From NCBI GenBank assembly GCA_003260075.1, contig QLIY01000179.1:62001-126000 (forward strand): DNA of 64,000 bases. Direction: 5' to 3'. The position numbers and the translations under genes were made by a program. This DNA comes from Phallusia mammillata. Taxonomy: Eukaryota; Chordata; Ascidiacea; Phlebobranchia; Ascidiidae. Below are positions 21,386 through 32,036 of the stretch, in pieces. The notes under the pieces are model-generated. The model searched no databases. It was not told the DNA's origin and saw nothing but the letters and a program-made list of their open reading frames with translations. Numbering within the stretch: the stretch's first letter is position 1; the number at the start of each line of letters is the position of its first letter.

Positions 21386-24300
21386 CGAGAAGAGCGTCAA
21401 TTAAACGATTGTAGTAATCCACAGCGGCAGGGTTGATTCCATCCGATACGTTACCGGTGGGAACCATTCGCGGCCAAGATAGAGAGAATCTAAAAGAAGA
21501 AAATAATCATTCTTTGAAATCAACCTCTAACAATTCCAATTCAGGATTGCTACTTAAAGTTATACAATAAATAAATCTACCTGTAATATGACACACCAAG
21601 GCTCTTTAATAGCGCCACGTCAGTGTCAATTTTGTTGTAACTGTCACAAGCGACGTCACCGTTTCGTCCATCCTAAATCCCCCCCCCCCACGCCAGGTTT
21701 GTTGTGTAATGGTTGAATCCGAAGAAATCTGCACTTCTGCACAAAAAAACAGACAGCATTGTTTACAAAAATCTATTCACATTACAAGGATTGCAATAGC
21801 TTGCAAGTTTTTTGATGTAAAGGCGACTTTTTAGTTTGCTAACAGACATCGCTTACAGCAACCAGTCCCGGAGTGTGAGATGTTTTGTCCCAAATTCCAA
21901 CAGCTTTTCCATCACTTCGCCAACCTCCTTCAATCTGAGTAACGTTTATTGAAATATATTTCAGTAATGATTTTATTTAACTATCCAATTAGTTTTTATT
22001 CTTAACAAATCCGATTAAACCTCTGTCCGAACTAGAAACATGTGTTTATACACTAGACCAGTGGTTCCCAACGAGGGCCCATGGCCCCCCAGGGGTGCCA
22101 CGAGCTGTGTTTCGGGGGGCCACGGGCGTAGATTCACAAGAAACACCCACTAAACGTCACTTTTACTTTATTTCCAAATTTAATCGACTATTTCACGTAC
22201 TATTTGTTTATAGTGAGGTTTATCACGCTCATTTACTCTATTAGACTAATTGTTTAGGGCCAAAATTAATACCGCATTCCAACGCGAGATTGCTATCTAA
22301 CTTAAATTTTAGGGGGGCCACAGGTCCTACATCCCCCCCCCCACGAGGCCAAAAAGTTACTTTAAGGGGGCCATGGTCCACGAAAGGTTGTGAACCACTG
22401 CACTAGACTTTCTATGCGAACGTACTTGGTATGATGACGTAGCAACTGCCCAAATAAAGTCGGGAGGGAATTCCCCTACCAAGCGTTCGTCGCGCTCCAA
22501 AGGAGGAAATCCGTTTTCTCGAATCACTTGGCTAGAAAAAAAGAGTCCAACAATAAAGCAAAGAGCGTTTTTTTTTCTTGTCGCTTTCCACAGGATTATT
22601 ATTCAAGGCAAACTGATTCGCTTACTTGTAAAAGATAGATGATCGCCTCGGTGTTCTTGGTCGTGCTGGGTCGTTGAAATCAACACGGAACAAACCATAC
22701 TTTGCGCTGTAACCTACATTCCATTCAAACGTGTCCAAAAATGACAGGGCAGAATAACCACGGACATCAACTCCGTCAAGGGTGTGAGCTGTAAACATTC
22801 AGAAGTGCTAAATCATAATCTCAGAAGGTTAAAAGTTGTAATATAAGTTTGGGTCCACCATATTCAACCCACCTTTCAAAGCTTCGTTGATGTTGGATTT
22901 AAAGAACATTACTCTTTCTTCGTCGTCCAAAGTTGGGTCGGTACTTCCCACGCCGTTTTCCATAATGTATATAGGAGGGCTTCCATATTCCCTGTCGATC
23001 CAGTTTAGTAAACGACGCAAACCCCATGGAACAATTTGCTGCCAAGAGGGATAGGCTGTTGTGGTGCCAGGAATCGGGACCTGAGAAATATTAATGTGCT
23101 TCAAATTAAAGATTGACGGCATTTGCGACTGAAAAATACTTTTTTTAAAAGACTTTTCATGTTTGTTACTATTACTAGCTGTATCAGTATTTTCACGGCA
23201 TCTGACACAATTCACAATTAACGCCTTGTAAAAAATGCCCACACAGGTTTTGCTTTATCGTTTGCAGCTTGAACTACAATGTTTTGGCGGTCTGTGGTTT
23301 TACAGATTTGCAGATTACTGAAACCCAAACCTCATTTGTATCTCGGTCATTTTTGTAGTTTGGAGTTGATGAATCTTCTAGCTGATGATTAACGAGTCGC
23401 GAAGTGTAACTTGTTACGCCAAAAAAGTCGTAACTTCCCCGAATTTCTCGCTTTTCAGCTTCGGTGAAAACCGGCAATCGAGATTGGGCCAAACCTAAAA
23501 CGTACAGAGATTAGCAAATGTTTTTTGACATAAAACTAAAGCATATGTGGCAAACCTTGCAAGGCGCTCTTGTCTGACACCTGCTTTTTAACAATCTCAG
23601 GGTAATCTCCGTTCTTGCAAATCGGATGAGCGAACCAGCCAAGACGAGACTTCAATCAAGAAGAGAGTTTTATTTTATTCGGTCACAAAAATATGAATAT
23701 TCCCCATACAACACTTGTTTTTAAGTTGAACCGTATGTACTGAAATATTATGTTTTTATTTTCTGACTTTAATGACATTAAAAATCAGAGTTACTAACTA
23801 TTTTCTGCATTTCACTATAGTCAATCATACCTGTAGCATTCTATCAGCAGCTGCCACATCATCTTGACTATTTTGGTCTTTAGGTTCGGCCCAATCGCTA
23901 CTCATAGTTATTCCAACTTTTCCAGCTTGCAAATTCTTGTAATCACTCTCGTAAAGTCTATAGGCCCTTGCATGTGCCCTAATGATGTTGTGGGCACACA
24001 GGTACGGTGTCGTACCCGGTGCGTCGGATGTTCCAGGAGCAAAGACGCCCACTCCGTTACTGCGCAATCAAGCACATTGCAAATAGAGTTTCATACACAG
24101 ACGTTTTGTTACTCACCCAAACCAACAAGTCATGTAAGGTTCGTTGAACGTGATCCAAACCTTAACCCTGTCTCCGAATGTGTTAAAGCAAAAGTCCGCG
24201 TAGTTTACAAAATGTTGAATGATGCTGTCGTTTTGGAAACTTCCAACGTCTTGCAAGGTCTGCCAAAAAAAAAACAATTCATAAAGGATTCTAGTAATTA

Positions 24301-27300
24301 AACTAAAGTTCTTTGGGTAAAGTTTAAAATGTGTTTTGTTTGCCGTATGTGAGGTACAAACCTGTGGCAAATCCCAATGATAAAGTGTAACTATTGGTTC
24401 GATTCCCCGATTAATTAAAGAGTTGATCAGTTGGTTGTAATAATCAACACCAGCTTGGTTCAGATTGGCGTTAGTTCCATCAGGAAATATTCTGGTCCAT
24501 GCGATTGAAAACCGATAGTGACTCACGCCAAGCATTTTAAGAAGGTTTACATCTTCAGCAATCTGAATAAAAAACGAATTATGTCGGAACTTTGTGACAA
24601 TAAATGATAAACACCGTTAAAATTACTTTGTGGTAGCTATCAGCAGCAACGTCTCCAGTTTGGTTTGTAAAAATGTTGCCCGGAGTGTGTACAAATCTGT
24701 CCCATATACTTTCACCCTTGCCGTCTGCGTTCCAAGCTCCTTCGATCTAAAACATTCATTAGGAACAAATTGTGACGAGTTTTCGTTTGAAAAAATAGTT
24801 AAGCTAGTTCACCTGATAAGCTGAGGAAGATACACTCCAGGTGAAGTCTTCAGGAAAAGTCCCGTAGTAGAACCGATCTCTTGCGATTGGTAGCACAGCA
24901 TTAAATTCCTGCGTGTCAATATATTTTGTAATAAGCGTAGCAGTTCTGTTTTCTTGTTAACTATACGTTCCTTGTAACTATGGGTAAGTTTTAGCAATAC
25001 TGTTGTATATGGCGAAAACCAAAATTTTAGGTTCAAATCTTATTGACGTCATTTTTCAAGTAACTTATATGGATAACAAATTTCAAACCTTCCAAACAGA
25101 AATGCTTGCGGTAGATGGGATGGTCGACGCCTCTAGTTTAGTGAAGCTGGATCCCGATGAGGCAACGAGATTTCTTTGTGATGAAGGTGTGGGTTGCATT
25201 GACGGCTGGCCAGTTACAAATCCGTTTCTGCTTACCACACCTTGGTAGAATGTCGCTGAACTTTTGGGAGTTCTCGGTCTAAACGTAAAACAATGCAAAT
25301 AAAATAAAATAACTTTTTCTAGATTTTCGCAGTTCATTATGTTGGAATTTTGCTTTTATTTTTTCAAGGTAGTTGTTTACTAACTATATCTGTGTCGAAA
25401 TACGTTAAACTTGGCCAATGACAACATTATAAATTATTGCACCTGTCAGGATCGTTGAAGTCAACGTAATGTAAACCAGCTCTTCTGGTATAACCGTGTT
25501 CCCATTCAAAACTGTCCAGCAGCTGGGCATAAAAACCTCCAACAGAAACAGATTCCCGATATTGAGCTGAAAACAGAAACATGTTTTGGTAAAATTGGAA
25601 AGCTCTATTATTTCATTCACAATAAAGCGTGCCCGTAACTCCATTTGTATGATGTCTATTATATGATCTCGGTGTAAAAGCAGGTTCCTTTATAAAGTTT
25701 CAAAGCTGGAAAGATTTTCCTTATGGGTTGAATATTAACTCAACTTAACAAACCCGCCAAATTTAGCATAGACCTTATCCAATTTTTTAGTGCAGTAGTT
25801 CTCAAACTGTGCGTCGTGACGCCCTGGTGCGTCGTTTCAATTTTCCAAGGGCGTCGCAGAATAGTTCCGTTTCGTGGCTTTTGGTGGTTGTATCAATAAA
25901 CACAACTTTCATAATCAGTTTCCTCATTAACTTTTATTTGCTGGTGCGTCGCAAGACCAGAAAACTTTTCCAGAGGCGCCGCAAGAAAAAAAGTTTGAGA
26001 ACCACTGGTTTAGTGATATAAACAACTTACCCTTCAACATTTCGTTTAAATACGACTTGTAATACTCCTTGCGATCCCTATCGTCAACCAGTTGCGTGAC
26101 GTCATCGGTTGCGAACCCGGGATCGTACACTACGATAGATGACATCATCACGGTCGGTGATGACGATGGCAAGACGTAAAAAGCGTTTGTGAGATAAAGC
26201 AGGCGACGAATTGACCAAGAAACCGGGGCCTTCGTTGGGTCAACTCCCTTTAGGGGCCAACTGGGGTCTTTGGACAAAGCTACGTCCTGATAAGTAAAAA
26301 ATAAAGTGATGCTGAAAAAGGGGTCTTGCGTTTTATTAATGTATTTGAACTGCCTACAAAGTTTCCTACCTGGTGTGTCAAATAGTGTTGTGGTAATGCT
26401 GAGTTATTGTGGTATGCGACAAGTTGTGCAGTGCCAGGTATTAGGATGAAGTAATCGGCAGAACCTTGGATACAAAACCATGTGTTGGTTGCGGTATAGT
26501 TGGATGTTTAGAAGGAAACAATTTTTCTAGAAGAATTTATCTAACGATGGTTTACAACTAGGAGCCAAGAAAAAAGAATTGGTATTTTACAGTCACTCAT
26601 ACATATATTTGCATTTTTACCTTTAATTCGAGTTTTTTCATCTACGGAAAGCGTTGGAAGGTAGCTGGCTCCCGGAGCTGACTTGCTAGCTACTTGGTCT
26701 TTCATAATCTGTGGGAAATCGCCGTTTACGAATACCGGGTTTGCGAAAAATCCGAGTCGAAATTCCAAAGCTCGAATTGCCGCGTCAACGTCCTGCTGTG
26801 AGGTGGCGTCAGCAGGTTCATACCAGTCGGAAGAAAGGGCGATTGATACCTTAAAGAAGTAATACTCATAAGATAGGCAAAATTCTAAAACCTAGTATAC
26901 TTTGTGGCCTTGTGCTGAAATATAAATTGCCTCACTTACTCTTCCAGCTTGTGATGAACGATAGCGGTTGTTGTAAATCTGCCAAGCTGCAGAGTGCGCT
27001 AATAACAAGTTCTTTCCAACTTTATATGTGTCGCTTTCCGGTGAATTCGAGCCTTGAAAGAGTCGAATTAATCCCGTTTTAAAAAGTTTTTTGTAAGGAT
27101 ACATTTTAAATGCAAGTTTGTTTCGGCAATTAACGCTGTGTTACCTGGTGGATGTTTCCCGCTTCCATAACCCTTCCACGCCACTGTATAGGGATCGTGA
27201 ATCGTCACCCAGTCCTTTACGCGATCGCCAAATGTGTTGAAGCAAAAGTTGGCATATTGCTCGAACCAGCTTCGAGATTTAGAATTGAGCCAACCTGAAA

Positions 27301-29516
27301 AACGACTATTTCGTCATTGTTTGTTGTAAATTGTCATTGTTTTTGTTATTCTTTTTTGTTGTAAAGTTATACTATTTAGATACTGCCTTATCTGTAAATT
27401 TGGCTTATTTTGAACTTTGAAATCTCCGCGCTTATAAGCACTGTCGTAACACTCTGAAAAAATGATAAAAAACAATTCGACTCACCTCTGAGTTCAGCTA
27501 ACACCAAGGGCATGTCGAAATGGTACAACGTCACTACGGGGGTAAACCCCCTCGAAATAAGTTTATTGATGACGTCATTGTAGTGGTCGACCGCCATTTG
27601 ATTTGCTTGTTCGGTTCCGTCGACGTTTCCGTTTGGAAAGATGCGTGACCATGACAACGAGAATCGATAATGAGAAGTACCGAGACCCGCTAAAAGCTAA
27701 AGTAAAAGTGTATTAAGGTGCATGCGGATTTCGGCTCCTAATGTGCAGATCTAATCCATTCGTTACCTTAAATAAGAAAAATAGGTATGTTATTTGATTT
27801 GTTTTACATTATTTGTTTATGAGATTCAATTGTTCTTGTCGCTTATACTTCTATTTCGTCTCCTGTGCGTCATATAAATTTACTAATTAGAAATTGTTCT
27901 GCGCTTTGGCGTTTAATCAGGATATTTCATAACTAGTGGTATTTAGCTAGTGACAAGTTTTTAATAAAAAACAAATATGACATTTACCTGTGCGTCATAT
28001 AAAGTCTTAAAGTAGGAATCTGTTGCCACATTTCCAGTCGACAAGCTGGAATTGTCATCAACTATACTTTCTTGTACGTGATTCGCTTTCATGAAATCTG
28101 ATACTGGAATCGTTCCTGACGTTTGTGTGAAGTTATCCCACAAACTTGGACCTGAAAAACAAATGGGCATTTGTCACATACCATTTCGTTGATTCGGTGA
28201 AAATTAAATTGCGTATACGAGTTGCTTTACCTTTTCCAAACTTTTTCCATGCTCCTTCAGTCTGATAAGCAGATGACCCAGCTCCCCACACAAATCCATC
28301 ATCAAATGTTCCTTCAATAAAGTCGTTCGTGTCATTGTTGCTTCTGTAAACAACACAAAATTATGACGCACATTAATCTCAATTACCAGTACCTAACAAG
28401 TCTGGTTGAGGAGTAAACGTGCTTGGTCGACCCTTGATGAACTTTAATTTGGGGTTCGGCAACCTTAAACACGCCGCCTGCCAAACTGCTTGTTACGTGA
28501 TAATGACGCGTGCAAGGAGTCACTGATCCCTGCTGCAATGGTATTGTTTTACGAATGTCGCCAGCGTTGTAAATAACCGGCAATTTTTAACATGTTATAA
28601 TGCCATTTTGACTTGATTTAACGAATAAAGATGTACTAATACAGAAATTGTCCTGATCCACGGGTGCTTAACATACGATTCTAGTTATATACATTGACAT
28701 TACTTAGCTGACAAATTCAGTCCACCCAAATCAGTCTGTGTATTTTTGATTGCAAACCACTGCGGATATCGACTTCGCCCGAAAATATGGCACTACATTT
28801 CTAAACAAGAAATAAATCACGATATAAAATGTAAATAATAAATCCGCAGTGGTTTGCAATAAGAAATACACAGAATGGTTTGAGTGTGCTGAGTTTGTCA
28901 GCTAAATAATGTTGCTTTAACGAAGTCATATGCGGAACTTTATAAAGGCATGTCGCCACTGTACAATACCTTGACCAGAAATATTGCCAAGGTTCCGTTG
29001 TGTCGCGAACTTGGCTCGATTCTAAAAACATGTTGAGTTATGTCGGATTTTGTAGCTGTGGTTAACCATGCCATTTAAATAGAACTACTCGTGTAAGACA
29101 AAGTGTTCGTTATAGACACGTTTTTCTCTAAAAGGATTTAATGAAGGTTATCAGCAATGCAAATTGGCGGCTGATGCCCTTTCGACAGTTGTGTAGTTCA
29201 AAACCGGTCAAACTTGTTATGCATCCAACTATTAAACTGCTTGTGTTTGCAAACCTCTAATGCAGCAAAATACAGTGTTAAAAGAGTTCATACAATACAG
29301 GAATTATGTTTTTACGTTAAGTTTTACGTTAATTTTAAAATATTTTGAGGTATACCAGTGCAGATGGAACACTTTAATAACGAAGCGAGGGATTAACGTT
29401 GTTTTTGCTACAAATATCGTTCATTCAAACTTACCGACAGCATTTGACCAAACGACAATTTCCACCAGAACCAAAGACAGGAAACATTTCAATTCTGACC
29501 CACCACCAGCCAGCAT
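18221..29516 (-). CDS. LCT: Lactase-phlorizin hydrolase-like protein, copy B (three GH1 domains, membrane anchored)
   Basis: 31 exons from ATG at 29516 to TAG at 18221, matching copy A in number, phase and nearly always length (exon 9 is one codon shorter, exon 12 three codons shorter). Order: signal peptide, degenerate GH1 domain 1, linker, GH1 domains 2 and 3, transmembrane helix, nine-residue last exon (VFYWSPIFG). Domains 2 and 3 carry ITFNEP and ENG catalytic motifs; domain 1 has IHDP and VVYDPGF in their place. As in vertebrate LPH the protein should be an exoplasmic, membrane-bound beta-glycosidase. Copy B is cleaner than copy A in the first two domains, but exon 25 runs into a C run at 21318-21384 and exon 27 into a G run at 19908-19987, so its third domain is incompletely assembled. 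Tandem copy with copy A; both head in the same direction. Confidence 0.88.
19908..19987. other. Poly(G) run of 80 inside gene B exon 27
   Basis: In copy A the same exon has 61 bp between CGATCG and TGATAGCGAC; here that interval is solid G. Coding sequence has been replaced, so the run is an unresolved gap, not a genuine repeat. Confidence 0.75.
20238..20401. repeat. Short inverted-repeat element (family also at 41919-42082)
   Basis: Starts TTTTTTTAAGGTTTGGTTTG and ends with the near reverse complement (ACCTTAAAAAAAC). Inside are GTGACCGCTAAGTAGTTTTAAG and GACCGCAAGTGTTT, both found in reverse orientation at 41919-42082. A MITE-like family; the target duplication was not resolved. Confidence 0.5.
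20760..21317. other. Chimeric segment between gene B exons 25 and 26
   Basis: From about 20967 to 21103 the sequence is identical to 26985-27116 (gene B exon 7 and its upstream intron), preceded by an N at 20966 and foreign-looking sequence, and followed by unrelated DNA up to the C run at 21318. It interrupts the expected intron and the end of exon 25. A misjoin or a local rearrangement. Confidence 0.6.
21318..21384. other. Poly(C) run truncating gene B exon 25
   Basis: The exon reads normally (NRLIDALLA) up to the run, where copy A continues with [15 protein letters not shown]. What follows beyond the run is unrelated. Read as a gap. Confidence 0.7.
21679..21740. other. C11 joint followed by a displaced piece of exon 28
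   Basis: After C11 (21679-21689), about 47 bp copy 19266-19314 of gene B exon 28 (HYTTNLAF region, minus strand), far from their normal place and inside the intron between exons 23 and 24. A misjoined contig end. Confidence 0.65.
22059..22400. mobile_element. Non-autonomous hAT element (MITE), 342 bp
   Basis: Ends CAGTGGTTCCCAAC / GTTGTGAACCACTG with a perfect 8-bp target duplication CACTAGAC (22051-22058 and 22401-22408). Contains GGGGGGCCA repeats and a C10 tract; no transposase. It ends 25 bp from the donor of gene B exon 22 and is missing from copy A. Confidence 0.92.
22626..24908 (-). other. Gene B GH1 domain 2 (exons 13-21), catalytic residues present
   Basis: Exons: 24813-24908, 24627-24746, 24362-24562, 24117-24259, 23831-24059, 23556-23649, 23331-23494, 22873-23080, 22626-22788. 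Acid/base Glu in VWITFNEP, nucleophile Glu in [10 protein letters not shown], plus [16 protein letters not shown] and [11 protein letters not shown]. All exons are complete, so this is the best template for the damaged exon 20 of copy A. Confidence 0.85.
25089..25278 (-). other. Gene B exon 12: inter-domain linker
   Basis: End of domain 1 ([15 protein letters not shown]) and a Ser/Pro-rich linker shorter by three codons than in copy A. Same phases as in copy A. Confidence 0.6.
25443..28343 (-). other. Gene B GH1 domain 1 (exons 3-11), catalytic residues lost
   Basis: Exons: 28231-28343, 27988-28151, 27486-27696, 27145-27294, 26940-27052, 26621-26849, 26370-26464, 26031-26286, 25443-25566. 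The fold motifs of copy A are kept ([48 protein letters not shown]). The acid/base site reads IHDP and the nucleophile site VVYDPGF. Loss in both paralogs means it predates the duplication. A hAT element lies 24 bp beyond the exon 10 donor. Confidence 0.8.
25793..26007. mobile_element. Non-autonomous hAT element (MITE), 215 bp
   Basis: Ends CAGTAGTTCTCAAACT / AGTTTGAGAACCACTG, flanked by TTTTAGTG and GTTTAGTG (7 of 8 match). The ends resemble vertebrate Charlie/MER-type hAT termini. No coding capacity. It lies just beyond the gene B exon 10 donor at 26031. Confidence 0.85.
28440..28530. repeat. Possible decayed hAT remnant
   Basis: GGGGTTCGGCAACCTTAAACACG followed by GCCTGCCAAACTG and ACGCGTGCAAGG resembles the inside of the intact element at 8717-9025 (GGGGTCGGCAACC, CGCGTGCCA). 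Ends and target duplication are not recognisable. Confidence 0.35.
29435..29516 (-). other. Gene B exon 1: signal peptide
   Basis: 82-nt exon like that of copy A: hydrophobic core [15 protein letters not shown] after the start, GTAAGT donor in phase 1, and a TTTCAG acceptor-like site about 19 bp upstream of the ATG. Exon 2 follows at 28970-29021. Confidence 0.7.
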
Positions 29517-32036
29517 ATTTGCTGGTTAAAAATCCTGAAACATATATAGACATAAAACTAATAACAGTAACCTAAGTCCAATTCAAAATTACCAAAATAT
29601 GACTGTTCTGCACTGAAAGATACAACTAAATTTTAACATTATTTTGTAATATAGTTGAAAATTTGATCTTGCAAATCCAGTTGGATTAAAATACAATGGT
29701 AACTGCAACCACGTCAAGTTAAATGCAAACATGAAGTGAATATAAAGTGCCATTTTTTGAAACATTACTCATTTGCAAACAAATCATTTGCTCTAAAAGC
29801 GTAAATTAAATCACAGCGGGTTTTTATTGCAAACGGCATAATCTGTCTACTTGCTAATGCTAAACGAAAATATCGTTGTTCAATACAATTTTTAGCCTCC
29901 GGTCGAACTAAATAGACGCAAATCTTTGCAATAGTAGCGTTGATGTAAGGTCTTTTATGGCTTTGTCTGTCTGTCACAAAGTATTCGGGGTCGTGTGCTG
30001 AGTTGCCACTGTGTTAGTTTTACATCTTAATCTGCAGGGTCGAGGCCAAGGGCCAGTCGCGGGTACAGTTTTTCAGTGTACAGCAAAAGACTTCAATCAA
30101 AAGTCAACTTATTAAACCCTGCAAAATAACGAAGCACTCCTATCCGCAGACCGCTAACTCACACCACGGTATTCGAGTCTGTTGATTTTATCGACCAGTA
30201 GTCGATTGCCAAGCAGCGCCGGAAGCCATTCTTTACAAAGTCGTTTTGCAGCTCAGTGATGTAGTTTTTATTTATTTTTTTGCACGTCAACTTGCTCGAA
30301 CTGGTTTGTTTGCTCTTCTCGTTTTAGCCATAAGACATGAAGCAAAATATCATTACAACTCCAAAATAATTTTAAAGTACGTAAAGCCATTGTCTCTTCA
30401 AGACTGGCAAAACGCCAAACCTAAATGAGGGTTTCACGTACATGCTTATTTTTTGCAGAATTTTGTTAAACGTTTCGTCGTTGGAGATTCATGCAACAGG
30501 TAACCACATGTCGCTTTGTTATGCATTTTCCTTTTTTTATTACCAATCTTGCCAAGAATACTGAAAAAAACTTATAGCACACACCCATTCCTACAATTTG
30601 CTGGGCGTGTATAAACAATTTTTGCACGCTATTAACGATTATAAAATGCCAAAGGCATCACGTGTTTGCAATGATTATTATTTTTCAATGAATCATGGTT
30701 GCATCCATTTGAGCCGATGTCATGATCATGATTTTGAAATGGTCCATTTCTAAATTCATTGAAATTTCTGAGTATATTTCGTTACGCAAACAAATTTTTC
30801 ATGCTTTTAGCACGAATGCTTTGACCGTCACGAGTTTCTAACGAGATTTTCTGCAATCAACAACAAGCCGAAAGTCGTCCCTTCCGCTCGTGATTAATCA
30901 TTGGATTTAACCTTGACATCATTGGCCGCTTTGTTGCACTTAAAAGATCAACTCTGGTGTCATCAATTTTTTTGGACCGATATGAGTTTTTGACATCAGT
31001 TATTTGACCATGTTGCTGAATTAGAGCCATTTCACTTTAGATATTTACTCAGAAAACAAGTATTCGAAAGGGCATGATCTTGGAAAATGCGTGATTTTAG
31101 ATCATGACTTTCTAAAGTTCAAAATCTTGTTTCTAATTATTTGTTGTTAATGTGTTTATATTTATCAAATACTGTTAATACTGTCTTTGTTTTTGCATCC
31201 CTAAAAAAAGAATTCACACAACATACGCCGCCACGCGAGTATGCTCGTTGCAGAGCAAAGATGCCCCGGGCAATTTCTTAACTTCGCTTGTGATTGGAAA
31301 ACGTGAATTTTGTTTTTATGCTTGCTTTGATTAAGAGTTGTACGTTTACCTAAATTACTTGCTGCAGTATCTTTTTGCTAAATTCAAAAAAGTTTATCGA
31401 ATAGCACAAAAAGTTGAATCGGCAAATACGTATTCTATTTCCGCAAGAGTTATACTTACTTTGATGCTAATAACTGTGTGTTTTAGTAGTAGTAACAATC
31501 AGAGCAATGAATATTTTTCCTAAAGTAGAAATTTTTACATGAGGTCTATTTAAATAAAGCTATGAGCAGTATAAGGTATGCTAACCAACAGACAGTAACT
31601 TCAGTTTTGGTTTTTGATGAAATCACTTACCATTCAATTAGACACGGACCATCACATCCGAAAATTGGGTCCTTTACACAATAAGGGTTTTATGCGGAAT
31701 TTCGTTAGATCCCTCTATTCTGCAGTCTGGTTGTTAAGCGCATACGTGGTCAGAAATCTTTCATATACTTTTCAGGTTTATGGTATTTTACTTGACCTAT
31801 AAGTAATGGAGCGCTTGTGTCGATGAATTCAGGCTTGTTCCTTTGTAATGATTTAAATAAATAGTGTGCATTATTGTGCAGAAAAGTTACAGTCTTTTAG
31901 TTAAAAGTCTGGAAGACAATGCTTGCTGATTGGAAAACTTACAGCAGCAAGTAAGTAAAGTGTGTTAGTCATGATTTGACATACTTTTTAAATTCCTATA
32001 CTAACTTGAAAATTAATTTTATTAAAGGCTCGATAG
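29517..32036. other. Intergenic between GH1 gene B and B4GAT1
   Basis: No coding sequence recognised. Up to about 30900 the DNA is the gene B 5' flank and keeps short blocks of homology with the gene A flank. The remaining 1.1 kb should hold the B4GAT1 promoter; no clear TATA or known motif was picked out. Confidence 0.45.

Larger units (their letters stand above)
18221..22531 (-). other. Gene B GH1 domain 3 and membrane anchor (exons 22-31)
   Basis: Exons: 22426-22531, 21857-21934, 21581-21672, 21489 to the C run at 21384 (truncated), 20496-20731, 19830-20039 (interrupted by a G run), 19152-19400, 18905-19070, 18326-18685, 18221-18249. Motifs: [57 protein letters not shown], then a hydrophobic helix ([20 protein letters not shown]) and a nine-residue end. 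Exon 25 lacks its last 18 or so codons (the WDLP region) because of the C run. Confidence 0.75.

Noticed and set aside
22330-22341. C run as another assembly joint
   Set aside because: It is inside the intact hAT element, with no duplicated flank; probably native.
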